From NCBI GenBank assembly GCA_023078555.1, contig CM041200.1, forward strand, positions 2,488,001 through 2,552,000: DNA of 64,000 nt, written 5' to 3'. The position numbers were made by a program, and so were the translations under genes. This document shows positions 47,335 through 60,100 of the stretch, one piece after another. The notes below the pieces were generated by a model. That model was given only the letters and a program-made list of their open reading frames with translations. It made no database searches and was not told where the DNA came from. How positions within the stretch are numbered: the first letter of the stretch is position 1; every line of letters begins with the position of its first letter. The DNA comes from Ulva prolifera (lineage: Eukaryota; Chlorophyta; Ulvophyceae; Ulvales; Ulvaceae).

Positions 47335-50300
47335 CTACAGAGCTAGCCTTTGTGCAAAAGCTGCACCGCCCTGCGCTCCTGGCAAGGCGGGCTGCAGATT
47401 GTGCAGCCAGGTGGAGTAGCATGTGTGGCACCTGGAGCCAGCACTACGCACCCAACATCCACGCTCGAGCCAAGCAAGACAGGTATGAACGGTTTGATTG
47501 TCTCACTGTTCGTCCTGTGATGCTTTCCGTGCTTCACCTCCCTCGGGGCTGTGCGCCAACACAGAGTGCTGCACAAGCGGTGCCTACGCGATGGCACCCA
47601 CGGCCCGCCTGCGCCTTTGTGCAGTCTGGCGCCAGATGTAGCACAATCAGGCGTCAAAGGGTGCGTCAGCTTCTATGCGCGGACGCTACGGCACTAAACT
47701 CTCAAAGCCGCTGATGATGGCTGAGCACGACACATGTGCCGCAGTCCCACGGAATCCTCGTTTACCAAGAACGACAATCAGGCGCTGCGCTTGTGCCGCA
47801 AGGTAATTTCCAGATTCATCAATGATCCGCGTCAACTTCTACGAATCATCGTCACCGGCAACTATCGGAACACGATGGCCGGCTGAGATGGAACAGTCAA
47901 TGCATGCGTAGCGTGCACATGTTGCCAGCCGGTGTGGCTGGTGCACACAGGCCTTCGAAAAACAAGCGCACCAAATCACAGGCTTCGTGCTTCTTTTCGG
48001 AAAGCCAGTCAGCCCAGTCAGCGGTGTCGTGCAGGATGTAGAAACGTTCACATGTGGGGTGCGCCGGCTATAGCCGTGAGCTCATCACAATTCGGCCTGG
48101 CGTGCGTGTATTACAAACGTATACTATCGTTGCAACGATAGTTAAGCTAGCTTCAATGAAAGCTTAAGCCACGCCCACCAAACATTACATTAACAGGACA
48201 ACCAACAGTCCCAAAATCAGTGGTACATGTAGGCTTGCACTGAAGGGGCCCCAGGTGAGAGCAGCCTCGCAGAAGTTGCCATGACCCATACAGTCAGGTC
48301 GTGTGCCGTACCTCTCTGCGGCCCGCCGCAGCCGTGGCCTGGCGTCGCTGTGCAGCTACTCGCGGCGCTCACATGGGCCCATAGCACAGCACACAGCATG
48401 CGCCCCGAATCGCGGGCGGTGCTACGACTGCATGTGCCGCTACAGTGGCTGTGGTGCTCGGGTGGCATGGGGTTTGCACCAGGTGGTGTGTTACAAAGAT
48501 ACAGGCGGCGACGCGGGCAGCACCGCGAAAACAGCAAGAATCGCAAGAACACGACCACCAACCCAGCACGGCGCTTTCACGCCACAGCCCATCCAAGCAG
48601 AACTAAGGTGATGTGCATCATGCGCCAGCTGTTGTACTTTAGTTAGTGCAGTGAGATGTTTTAGCGCCCGCCTACCTCCGCCTGGCTGCGTGGCACCTGT
48701 GGCCGGTCTGTTCTCAGCACTGCCGCCCGCGTGTCGACACCACTGCTTCTCCGGCCGCGATATTGCTGGCCATGGGGTGCTGGTGGCTACGCCGGCGTTG
48801 CAGTGACTGCGTTCATCGCAGGTGGTGTGCTGACGCCAGTTGCCAAGTGATACACATCGAGCTGGCGGTGCGTGGGTGTGTTGGTGTGTGGTGCGTGTGG
48901 CTTGTTGCGTAGTGTGCGGTTCCCCTGGTTGCAGTGTGCTACCTGCCTTACTTGCTTTGTCCTTGTAACACATCGGGCTCAGCCACGCGATACTGGCAGG
49001 GGCGGGCCTGCTTGGAGAAGTCTCAGACTTCATGGTACGTGCCACCTGTGAGGATGTAAGTGCTCTGTTGTATGCAATCGGAATAGTAGCCAGATGTGTG
49101 AGTGACCCAGCCTCACTTGTGCTCGCCTCGACATCGGTGCTCATGTTTGGAGCATGATGCCAGCTCAGCGAGCATAACACAGCTCATCAACAATTTTGAA
49201 GTGACTCGTGGGGCTGGAAGGGCAAGTGCAGTCATGGTGCCGCATGGGTGTGAGTCATGGTGCCGCCGGCGATGCACAGGCCTCTTCGTCCTGCGGGGCG
49301 CCGATGTCGGTTTGGGACGGGCGTGATGCACAATTTGGCGGTTCTACTGTAGGCCGCACCGTTGTCCAGGTAAGCGCGTGCGTGGGGCTTGCGCTGTGCA
49401 ACTTCAAGTGTTCGGATGTCGATCCGTTCCGATCGGGGTGTGGTGGCCTGCTGTCCAGGGTCCATCTCACGCGCGAGCGTCGCGTTGTAGCTGCTCTATC
49501 AGGATGCAACGAGCTGAGAACAATAGCCCCCTGCATGTCGACCCGGACATGCGGTCAGTGGCCTGTGCATGGTGTGTCGGAGGCCGCACGTTCCGGAGCA
49601 TCGAGGTTGGCGTACGAAACCCTTCCTCGTACATCTGAATGATGAATCACAGATTGCGACCGCAGAACCACATCATTGCACATGGACAAAATTTACGCTT
49701 ACATTCTGTGGAGCCAGCTGCATGCAGTAGCATCGTTGATGACTTTGCGCAGAGCCTCGGGACCTCGACGTGGCGACACTGCATTACAGCTTCATTGACA
49801 GCGTGTCATCTTGAATCTTGCCATCCGCAGGTCGGCTCGGAGTTGCACACAAGATGACACAGATCTTGGCTGTGGAACGTGGCGCACCTGCTATAACAAT
49901 GACGCCATGCGCTCTTGTGCCCAACCGTTTTGGAGAACACCCGTTGGTGCTTATCCAAATTGCATGAACGCACACACAGATTTAAAAGATTCGGTTCACA
50001 TAACACTTCCGCAAGAATCATAAACTTTCGACATACTGATTGTTGTGACACATGTCCGTATCTGGGTGCCAAACCTGGCTGCACAATCGTGCACAAGGCT
50101 CCCGTATCAATCCAACCGGGAAACAATCCTTAATGGCTCGACGCAGTGACCATATTGCAACACTGCCGATATTGGTCGAAACCATGCGCAACCTTACAAG
50201 TGACACGTTCCAACCGCATTGCTCCAAAAACGACTTAATTGTCCGCCTGGTGACGACGGTCCTGCTCATACACCATGGCTAACAATTGGATGACAGTTGA

Positions 50301-50461
50301 TGTGCCATCAGAAAAGCATTTAGCACAGCAAGTCACCACAAATAGATCTGTGCGTCTGGGCACTGTCAAAGCCAATTTGCGATGCCACGAGAGTGCACAC
50401 ATTCTGCATGTGCTACACGGAAAATGCATGGCCTTGCAAGCATGTCGGAGTGTATTCAGGC
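47335..50461. other. Region with no recognised gene; should hold the TypA 5' end
   Basis: Part of the left end (about 47335-47660) probably contains TypA presequence exon(s); an arginine-rich minus-strand stretch (WVPSRRHRLCSTLCWRTAPR) is a candidate but its splice phase does not fit cleanly. To the right I find no family signature on either strand. Confidence 0.45.
48123..48142. repeat. Perfect 20-bp palindrome
   Basis: ACTATCGTTGCAACGATAGT reads the same on both strands. It is followed at once by TTAAGCTAGCTTCAATG and AAAGCTTAA, another near-palindrome, and is located in a gene-free stretch. Confidence 0.9.
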
Positions 50462-52138
50462 TTATGCATCTGCCTCCTCAACCTTCATGTCACCCTCGCC
50501 CGATGCCTTTGGGTCCTACACAACGCACCACACCTCATCTACACCTGTCATAACAGAGAACCTAAGCCAGACAGATTGCATGAGAAAAGGACCCCGTTAA
50601 GAGCAGTGAGCACACCTGAACATCAGATGCCCAGAGGGTCAAGTTATCACGCAGCAGCTGCATGATCAATGTTGAGTCCTTGTAAGACTCTTCTCCGAGA
50701 GTGTCCAATTCAGAAATCGCATCATCGAATGCCTGCAAGCATTGATCAATATGTCTGGATAGTCCTTATACTAAGGTGAGTGATGCACAAGGCAGCTCAT
50801 GTGCGCATAATCAATATATTTAGCAATTGCTACAGCATACCTGCTTCGCAAGATGGCAGGCACGATCGGGCGAGTTGAGGATCTCGTAGTAAAACACAGA
50901 GAAATTGAGAGCCAAGCCAAGACGGATGGGATGGGTTGGAGCAAGTTCGAAGAAAGCGATATCCTGCATGACAAAACATAAATGAATATCCTGCTTTGAG
51001 AAAAGGCATGAAAGCCGACAGACTCTTTAAATGCAGTAAGTTTTCTGTTCCTGCTGTCCTCGAGTTTGATGCAAGTACATGGCATGAATCCTGCATGTCT
51101 GGTCAGGTTCGGCACAAGGCCTGAAGAGTTTTCTTCCCCGATTCTCGACTTTGACAGCTATAAAATTCCCGGCAGATGATAAAGATGAGTGAAACTATCA
51201 ACGCGAGCGAAACATCAGAGAAGGTCAACGCGCAACCGAAACCTTCTCCGGCAGGCGAGAACCACATCCATACCAACAGACATACTCGCAGTTGCCCACA
51301 CGCAGAAAAGTTGTACAAGTTTGTGAAATTGGGGTGCCGCAGCAGCCAGTCATCCGAAAGCTGCTCTGTCACGTCGTTCCACAACAGCCTGCCGATGGGA
51401 CCGCGAGCCACTACGTGGCCGGAGCCGGCGAGGCTTTTTCGTAAAGAGCACTGGCTACCCTCCCCCACGCCAAAGCGGTGATTACCCGCAGGTATACTCA
51501 CTCGTGGGCGTCTTCCACTCGTTCTTTCGCATCGCTGCACTGCCCCCTGTCGCGGCTCGAGAAACTGGCAGGCGCATACCTGTGCCTTCTTGTAGGCCTC
51601 AAGCGTGTGCTTGGCGGACTCTTCGCGCTGCTCTTGAGTCTTGAATTCGGCCAGGTACCGATGGTAATCACCCTTCATCTTGTAATAGAACACCTTGCTC
51701 TCGCCAGTGGAAGCGGAGGGAATGAGGTGGTTGTCTAGCAGATCCAGAATCGACAGGCAAATTTCCTGTAACTCCTTCTCAACCTGCAAAAGCGACGGCG
51801 TCCAGCGCGCGGCACGGACCAGCCGGTCAGACCGTTGACAAAGGAGCGCGGCAGCGTACCACAAGGCGGTACTTCTTGATTCGCTCGACCTGAGCTGCAT
51901 TTCCTTTGCTCTCTTCCTTTTGCTCGATGTTTGAAATGATGCGCCAAGAGGCACGGCGGGCGCCGATAACATTTTTGTACGCCACCGAGAGCAAGTTGCG
52001 CTCCTCGACCGTAAGCTCTTGCTCATGAACCAATTGCGCAACCTTCTTCATCTCTGTGACCATTTCATCATACCGCTCAGCCTGCTCGGCCAGTTTGGCC
52101 ATGTACACGTACTCTTCCCTGTCAGTAGCTGTTGCCAT
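50462..52138 (-). CDS. 14-3-3 phosphoprotein-binding adaptor
   Basis: Five exons on the minus strand: 51860-52138, 51580-51783, 50841-50963, 50616-50732 and 50462-50515, exactly 258 residues, with every junction in phase 0. Family signatures: [93 protein letters not shown] and [18 protein letters not shown]. The basic groove residues (Lys of SVAYKN, Arg of GARRASWR, Arg and Tyr of DYHRYLAEF) are all present. The last exon encodes only the acidic variable tail ([17 protein letters not shown]). The dimer binds phospho-Ser/Thr motifs in many client proteins. The start is the ATG before [10 protein letters not shown]. Confidence 0.97.
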
Positions 52139-53142
52139 GGTTGCCAAGTCCAACAGAGTCACATCAACACAGGGCAAAAATAGTGCTTGGTGTCAATGCA
52201 GCGACTGTGTCTTAAATCCTTGCAGTTCTTTCAGCGGTTCGTGGGCCCGAACAACGCGGTTTGTTGATAGTTTCGGGTACTTTTGGGCACAGGAGCATAG
52301 TTCAAATTAGCGAGCAAAAGCTGATCAGCCATGGCAACTTATTTCCGATGGAAGCATGCAAAAGCACGATGCCTACAGGATGATTTGATTTCTCGGGGAC
52401 TGGTGATGACATTTGCATCTGACCTGTTTCGGTATCTGCGCTTGTGGTTGACACATGCAAAGATATCTCTCGAATTCCACAAGCAGTCTGCACTACCTCC
52501 AGTTATAGTTGTCAGTGAGCAACATTTTTCCATCTCTGTGCTTGCGAATAGTGGTTGGAACTGTTGGTATTGGCCGCACGTAGCAGCAGATAAACACGAG
52601 CAGCCGTCGCGCGTCGCCATTCATACAGCACCTGCCTTGCACAACGAACTCATAAGCGAGTGTTCTAATTTATAGTACAGACATCATCTTCAATAAGTGA
52701 TCTCGGCGGCGGCTTTTAAGGTCCTGACCGACAGCATCGTGATCTCCGAACCCGTGCATGTAATTGGCTGAACTGCCGCATGTAATTGTACGTGCCGAGC
52801 GCTGTTGACACCCTCTAAGTGAATCGCTTGTCACATCAATAGATGAGTTCACACGTTGCATAATTTATCTCCTTCGAACGTTCCCCTCTTGCTCGCATGC
52901 CCTGCCGAACTTTCTTCCCCAAAGACATGTTACACACACGCGCCTGCCATAGTTCACCCGGTCAGCTGCGGCCATTGCATACCGTGGTACCTTTGCAGGC
53001 CAGGACCATGTTGTCCAAATTCATTCAGAGGCCTCTTCTCAGAATTCTATGGATACGCCGAGATGCGTTCTGTCTGAGATAGTTGATTAGAAGCTGACCC
53101 TCCCGGTGTTCACGCATCCACATCTGATCAAGCACATCATCT
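52139..53142. other. Intergenic region upstream of 14-3-3
   Basis: About 1 kb containing the 14-3-3 promoter and the 3' flank of the lipoyl-like gene. A plus-strand open frame of 115 codons begins at an ATG at 52331 but has no recognisable motif and no supporting exons; I do not call it. Confidence 0.5.
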
Positions 53143-53983
53143 CTAGCTTGCAATGAACGCCTGCCATGCTGTTTCACGCGTAGCAGTTTCGATGAGATCA
53201 CGGCCCGACTGCCATGCATGCTGCAGCTCGGCAACATGTTCCCTGTCACATATCAAGCCCAGAGCTGCACCGCACTGAATTGACCTCTGTGGGTGAGATT
53301 CCTCCAGGATAACTGCCATAACTCCTTCGTCATGAATTTCGACCTGTGCAGCTATTCACATGTGCTGGGACGTATCCTCTCTGCTCCACTTGTGGCATTA
53401 TCTTGCATGCCTGGCAATCGGATACACAAGCAAATTTCCAGATACATGAGAAGTATGTTCTTACCTGCATTGATTTCTGGACATCCGAGCTTTCCAACGT
53501 CTCTAGCCGATCGGGAATCAACGTTATTGCTAAGTGCGGCTCCTCCACGTCTTCACCAGCGGCTATGTGCCATTTTGTTATCCTGCACAGAACACCATCG
53601 AACAAAGTGATGCAACATTGGTCGTACAAAGTGGTGTGGTTTTGCTATTACTGAAGTGTCTTGAAAGTTGCAGTTTTTGTCGAGTCGGCCCCAGTCAGCT
53701 GACAATGGCTGTAAATGGCTGCACGGCCATTGGCCACAGCCAGCAAATACAGCATCCAAGACATCACACACCGTGCCGACTGCATAGCGGGAGATAACTT
53801 CGGCAGCCTGAAGACGTAAACAGGGAATTCGCTGTTTGCAGCGGCGCTGTTGTGCAGATGGCTGGAACTGTGTCCAGCAACACAAGCGCGTCCGTGCCCT
53901 GTCGTGACATTCCAAATTCCGGCCAAGCTGCCTGATCTGCTCAGTTGTTCCCATGCTCGACCGCAAGCGATCTTGCTCAGCAT
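53143..53983 (-). CDS. Small lipoyl-like domain protein, probably mitochondrial
   Basis: Three minus-strand exons, 53772-53983, 53465-53582 and 53143-53274, join in phase (GTGTGT and GTAAGA donors, GCAG and TTCAG acceptors) to 153 residues. Residues 1-50 resemble a mitochondrial presequence (MLSKIACGRAWEQLSRSGSL, then HSSSHLHNSAAA). Residues 55-85 (YVFRLPKLSPAMQSARITKW, HIAAGEDVEE) match the first half of the lipoyl domain of dihydrolipoamide acyltransferase (E2) and its relatives. The hairpin that should carry the lipoyl-lysine (ETDKA) is replaced by a stretch around LIPDRLETLESS, with no Asp-Lys pair. A helical C-terminal tail of 43 residues (from CGAALGLICD) follows; no catalytic domain is present. 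It may be a structural or assembly factor that has lost lipoylation. It was found by splice and phase logic, so an alternative join is possible. Confidence 0.65.
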
Positions 53984-54160
53984 AATGTTTGCTTGATGTT
54001 GGGATGCGCCAAAGCCACAGGCAAAGTGCCCGTATATGCCGCGACACAATGTAGCCAGTCCTCGAGCCTACGCTGTCACCCAAAGACAATTCGCCACGAA
54101 ATTATGGCCACTTCCAGCCCCAAATCGCGTAGATAGCGAATCACGTGCAGCGTAAGCCGC

Positions 54161-54838
54161 TCACAACACCACCTCGCTAGGCCTGGCGCCACCGCGCACA
54201 CCAGAGCCGCTTCGCTCATGCATGCGTGGGTATATCTCCAGATAGATTGATGCGGTGGGGCGCTGTTTCTGGTTCCATCTAGTACTCGATGCCTCAAGTC
54301 CTGGCCAGTGACCACTGTGCTCTGAAGTTGTCAGCCTGGACCCCCAGCTGTGGGTGAACCATGCTTTGCGTGAATCCAGCCAAACTCACCATCCTGGATG
54401 GGCCCCCCCTCCTGGTCGTCAAGGTATCTGCGCGACAACAAAAGTCTTTCAAGTCCAGCCTCTGCTTCTGGCATGCAAATATAGCAGGCGCCCATGAATG
54501 AAGATCCCTTAGGTAGCAGCATGTTGAATTGCAACTGTATGAACCATCACCAACTTCACAGTCGTCGCTGAAAATGTCCTGCTGTACTTCACACAGTGAT
54601 GCTGCCTGCACATGAAGGTCTGGCATGGTTCCAATCCACAGCAGCACCAAGCCTTTGCATGCTGACGGACACGCTTGTTAGTGCTTCCATGACCTGTTGC
54701 TGTACAAGTAGACATGTACACAGACACCGGTGAGAATGTAGACGCTCGGGTGCTCTTAACATGCAGAACCGCATCTGTCGAGACATCTCGGTCAGGCGAT
54801 GTTTCGTTTCGGGATGTTGCTGTGCGTAGGCCTCCCAT
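54161..54838 (-). CDS. Unidentified four-exon protein
   Basis: Minus-strand exons 54728-54838, 54595-54699, 54390-54534 and 54161-54300 join with matching phases to 166 residues, starting at an ATG (MGGLRTATSRNE) and ending at TGA. Donors are GTGTCT, GTGTGA and GTGAGT; acceptors end in CAG. The N-terminal 35 residues are Ser/Thr/Arg-rich and could be a targeting sequence. The remainder has alternating hydrophobic segments (QQVMEALTSVSVSMQRLGAA, ITLQFNMLLPKGSSFMGACY, LERLLLSRRYLDDQEGG, SIYLEIYPRMHERS) without a family I recognise. It lies 177 bp upstream of the lipoyl-like gene in the same orientation. Alternative frames in the last exon exist, but only this one keeps phase with GTGAGT. Confidence 0.5.
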
Positions 54839-56696
54839 GGCTCGCGGTGCCGATGGCAGCGCCTTTCAGTGCCCTGCTTGGGGGCCCATGTAACCACACT
54901 CGCTACGGATCACATGCGCCGCAGATGATGTGCGTGTCATTGCTCGTGGGGTACGCTCCAGCTCCCAGGACGGAGCTGAATAGCACACAGGGCCATCATG
55001 GAACCTTGAGGCCCGGCTGCCAGCCCACCACCTCCTCAGCCTCTACGGCCACATACAAGACGCCCAGCACACACATGCAGACGTGCCTGCGTCTCTGCTG
55101 CGGCCGGATTCGTCCCTGTGGCTGCTGGACTGGAGCATGCACCGCATTGCTGCGCAAATGCTTTCTTTGTGGTGGACGTGCAGAAGCCTTGACTTTTCGA
55201 CCTGCTTACATGCACGCACGCCGTGTCAAGCTATAAAAAGGACAGGCCCGAAGCGCTCCCAGAAAATTGCGCACTGAAGAGTCGGCTGGCTTTGTCTCGA
55301 AGATGCGATGAGTGCCCGGGGCGGTTTGATGGGCGCGGGTGTGCCTCGTGCAGAATGGCTGGCGCCAAATTGCAGTAGTGGGGAGGGAGATTCGGCAGCT
55401 GCAGTATAGGGGTGCCAAACATCAGACATGATACACATTGCAATGGCGTTCTCTGTCTCATGCAGTCTCCAGGGGCTTTCATGACATGGTTTGCAGATAG
55501 AAACGGTACTGTATGGTCAGTCCACACTGTGTGTCTGAATGCTGGTGCACTTGGTAGTACGTACCACTGCATCGGCCAAAATGTGGCATCACAACATATC
55601 AATGCAGTCTGGTGGTGAGAAAATCAGGCGCACGGCGCTTTCGTATGGCCTTGTGTGATGCAAGCACATGCAGGCATGGGGGGCTCCGCACACACCAGCT
55701 TCATAGTGCAATCTATTTACCCATTTTTCAGCACACACATATGGCATTGCGATTTGGTCCGTTCATGGCAGTGTGTTCTGGTATGAGAGCGCCCGAAGCA
55801 GCGGGGCGACCGAGACTGCAGGGGATGGATGGAGACTTGCGCAGTCATGCCCGATGTATTACCTAATGTAAGCCAGGTGTGATCCAGGCAGGATCCAGTG
55901 TTGGCAGAATAGACTCGTCAGCCCGTCCATGAAGATGAGGTTCTATTGGCATGACTTTCTGCATCTACATAAACACTGCTGTTTCATGATGCATTGTCGG
56001 CAACAGTCCACTTCAGGATCTCAGTCGTGGCACCAGCGCCATGATCAAAGGAACAACAGAGGTGCCACGACAAGCAACAACACAGCAAGCGCTAGTACCA
56101 CTCGCACACAGAGCACATGTGAATAGAAAAATTCATCTCAGTGGCCTACTTCAGACGACTGATACTGCGAGTTACACTGCGAGAGTCAGTCTCTACATCA
56201 ACTTGCCATTCCCAAATTCGCCCATGGCTTCATGTTCACACAGCCCGTCTTCCGAAGCCTTTGCAGCACACTTGGCGAGCTATACAGTGGCATCTCGTAG
56301 TCGAAACGGGCATCCCAACGCCCGGCACATGCTGCCGCAGGTCCCCCCGCCCCACCCAATTCCATTCATTCAGACTGCCATGTGCGTGACTCATGAGTGG
56401 ATCGCTGTTGGCACAAGACCATGGCCAGTGAGGACAGCACAGCAGGCAGGGGAGATAATGACCCAAATGCCGTGGTGAGGCAAGCTTTAGGGGCAGAGGA
56501 AATTTTTCTGGGGGTCACAGGCAAGGAAAGCTCCGGGAGTGGCCGCCGCCCAGGTCATGTGGAAGGTGAGCAGCGGAGGGTCAGCTGCTGGATGGTATGT
56601 GTGAGCACTGCGCTGTTCACAGATACCTGGACACAAGCTGATTGCCATCCCCCGCATCATCATCAGCAGCAAAAGTGCCAAGACTCCAGCCGAAAC
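54839..56696. other. Region with no recognised gene
   Basis: About 1.9 kb. Short open frames occur on both strands but none has a family motif or consistent splice partners. It includes the promoter region of the unidentified gene. Confidence 0.45.
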
Positions 56697-57116
56697 TCAT
56701 TCCTGCTTGCCTGCTTGTGTGCATGCGACATCACCATCAGAATGGACTCCCAGCGTCGGAGCGAGCCACATCAGTAACAGTCCGACCGGGAACAGCTGAC
56801 CGTCGCGGATGTCGAAACTGTGAAGGTAATCATCGACATCTATCTTCATGACGTGTAATGCCAGCCAGCTCTCCAGCAGCAGCACCACGGTCACGCCCCC
56901 AACGCCCATTGTCAGGGCGGTCACATAGCTCGAGACTCGTTTCCATCGAATCAGATAAATCCCGATCACGCACACGCAGGACGTGACAAAGGGGAATTCA
57001 ATCAGGTGTGCATCTGTATCGCCGAATCGCGGCCGAAGTAGCAGCTCTCTGACAGCCCCAAAAAGGAAGCCACATACAAACGCCGAGACTCCGTACAGCA
57101 GTGACGCAGCCAGCAT
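56697..57116 (-). CDS. Intronless small membrane protein, bacterial-like
   Basis: A single uninterrupted minus-strand frame of 139 residues starts at the ATG at 57116 (MLAASLLYGVSAFVCGFLFG) and ends at 56697. Four hydrophobic segments are visible: residues 1-22, about 40-58 (FPFVTSCVCVIGIYLI), about 68-90 (ALTMGVGGVTVVLLLESW) and about 113-126 (LFPVGLLLMWLAPT). The stretch AVRELLLRPRFGDTDAHLIE after the first helix resembles small uncharacterised bacterial membrane proteins with GxxRxLLLxPRxGxxxAxLxE. The absence of introns contrasts with all recognised neighbours and suggests acquisition from bacteria. Function unknown. An upstream exon cannot be excluded, since a GTG in frame precedes the ATG. 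Confidence 0.6.
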   Translation of the reverse strand: MLAASLLYGVSAFVCGFLFGAVRELLLRPRFGDTDAHLIEFPFVTSCVCVIGIYLIRWKRVSSYVTALTMGVGGVTVVLLLESWLALHVMKIDVDDYLHSFDIRDGQLFPVGLLLMWLAPTLGVHSDGDVACTQAGKQE

Positions 57117-60100
57117 CTTCACATCAGAGTCAGCGCATCAGCCAGGCACAGACGGGCCTTTGCTCAATTTCAGATGCTCTTCAAGCCACTTGAACCGAAT
57201 TGTTGTATACTACGCTGCGCAGAGCAGACAATGCCAAGTCACAGCGGACGTCGACGATGTCAACTTCCTGCACCTACTTTCAGTCACGCGTGCTGATAAA
57301 ACGTTGGCATCGCAGACAAACTGCAAGAGCTATGGAAAGATCGAGAAGACTCAATCTCCGTGAGAAGAGCACGTTGCCAAACGTTGGTCTAGCTCGTGTA
57401 CATAAACAACGCAGTTGCATTGCGCGCATATCGCTGCATATCGGATATGCAGGAGACACCTGATGTCGCCTGCCCACGATGGACTGCGATTGCCTTGCAG
57501 ATCTGCAGAACAAATGTCGGATATGCCATATCAAACTGATCGCCACATGGACAGGTTTTTACAGGTGGCGCGAAGAGTGGGTATCTGCGAGAGAAAGGGA
57601 TCGCTAACCCCCTCCCCCCCCGCCCCGTGGGCATCATACCTCACACACATGGGCATCGGCCTTAGCATCACAATGCGTCCAGGCCGGGAACATTCACACC
57701 ATTGACAAGCAACAGGTTAGCCACAATAGTGCCCTCAGCCGGGCCACCCACTGCTGGAGGGGAACATATGAGAAAATGCCGCGCGCAGACGCCACGTGGT
57801 ACCCACTGCAGAGTCTCGACATCGATTCAGCTCTGCTTTGTGCTTCTTTACACATCCCCTCACGGTGCCCCGCCCCACAAGAGCTGCACACATGGTAAAA
57901 AGCATCACACTCCATCCTGTCATGACTGAGATTGCAGACCGAACCACCGGTACTGCATGAACACTGGACAATACTGACAAACGGATTTGACTTGTGCGAT
58001 ATACGAGCCCCTGTGCCGATGTAATCCTCCCCAACCACATGTACATGGATGCGGCGGCAGGTGCATGGAACCTGAAGAGATGCTAGCTGGTGAGCAAGAA
58101 TTGAAAGCGGTGATGCAGATGCACACATCGAAAGTTCGAGGAAATGCCAGGCTTCTGGTCTTTCTACAACTCAAGCAATCTGAATCTGTATCACACACAT
58201 GTGCGGTCCAGCCGCGCGCCGCCGCCCTGGCGTGTGAGCATGCGCTGTCGTTCTCCACAGACTGAGGCTCTGAATGTCCGTGTTGACCCAGCAGCGCCAA
58301 TCGCGGAGAATGAATGTCAACTGATGATGACATATTCTATGCATGGAGCACTTGAGTGACAGCTGAACCTCTTTCGTGTCAGCCTTCCTGCGTTCACGTC
58401 AATGCAAGCACATCAGCTGCCCTGCTGGCGGCCCTCAGTGCTTGCTGCCGCCGGACCATCGCACCCATGCCTCTGCCGCGTTCTTGCACCCAAGGCAGGC
58501 TTCAAACTGTGGAATGCGGCATGTCACACCCCAGATGCCAGCTTGGATACGATGCATGGTCGATTTGGGGTTGGCAACGCCTCGATCAGATATCCGCAAG
58601 GCAAAGGTAGATGCAATGGCTGTAGGGAAACAGATCTGCCGCTGTTAGGCATTCACATATCGCGTGCATGGCATGTGCATACCATGCGTGCATGTCTGTA
58701 CGGCTGTTGGTGTGGCCGCCTGGTCCTCCAGCGAATGCATCCGAAGCGGAGCAATCATCACTTGCACCATCTGCATGGCTAAGCAATAGACCGCTGACAG
58801 CGCGTGGATTCCGTGACCGACTCACACGTATGATCAACATGCACAGAGCCATTGCCGGCTAAGGCGCAACAAGCAGCCGATTGGTATGTGCGACACATTG
58901 ATACGCACGGCGAATAAAAGTCACCGACCGCCAGTCAGGGCCTTCCTCAGACGATATGGTCTCACATATCAAAATCCACAGGCGGGTTTGTAGCCTGCAT
59001 TCTCCTCACTGGCTGCAAATTCAGCCTGTGGCTGCCCATGCACGGGCAGGACTGGAAAAGATGGCCAGGTAGGAAAGGCGTCTGATGAGGTCCTTTGGCA
59101 AGGCCGAAACATGTTATGCCGGTCCGTGATGTTCATGTAATACAGCATCAACCAGTGAACTTTCTACCTCAGTACAGGTACGAAAAAAGGGGTACCCTGG
59201 CCGGGAGCGGCAGTCCTTGAGCACAGTGTGATACATCAAGGGCCACTGCTTTTCAAAGATAGCCAGCGAAGGTATTGTGTCAGCTTTCAGATGCACCGTA
59301 CGGGCCTAAGGTTGCGCCACCCACCCGCAGCTCGCGAGACGTGCGTGTAGAAGCAAGCATTCTTTCTTTATGGAATTGTCGGAGCGATGAGGAGGCTTGA
59401 CATTTTGCAGAGCCTTGGGTCTCACGCTAGACCTACAAGAACAAGACCACCTCCGCTATGTAGACTTCAGCACCGAAGCCACGTTCCGCATATTCGAGTT
59501 CAGCAAAACTGCGAAAGCGCAAGATAGACATGGGTGCCACATGCACTCTATAGTACGATGGGAAGCAGACGCTTTCCTCCTCTTGTCCGCATCTTGATCG
59601 ATTATCGCTTTGTCCGACGTCACTGATAGATTTTCGGTATGGAGCCATGGTCACCGGCATGCACACTGAACCCTTGTTTGTGACTCGGGCATGTCTACCT
59701 CCGAGTCGAGGATTGTGGTCAACTTGTATGTAATGTAACCATTCAATTTGGGTCGATTGGGGTGTGCATCTTACTGTGTTACAAAGGACCAAGACTCGAG
59801 CGCTCCGGGTTGTTGTCAGGCCCTCGCGCCGAATCCAACTGCATGAAGCATCCGGCTGCCTCACAACAGCGATGATTGGGTGTGCTGTGCAACGAAAGTG
59901 GTCAAGTGTAAAAATGTGATGTACGTGCGTGCTGACTTGATTCAACGAGCGTGGGCTGTCTCCCGTCGTGCACGCGGTGCGCTGGTAGTGCCAGCATGAC
60001 CGGCTTCGACCACCCAGACAGGATTGAAACAGTCAAGTTCAAAAGCAAAAATCATGTGCCGGATTTCACCACCTTGCAAGTGCGAGCTCTGTGCATTCGT

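Noticed and set aside
48491..49180. 229-codon minus-strand open frame
   Set aside because: Low-complexity Thr/His/Ala-rich sequence without motif or splice support; could be chance in a GC-rich region.
52331..52675. 115-codon plus-strand open frame with an ATG
   Set aside because: No motif, and it lies in the 14-3-3 upstream region; insufficient evidence.
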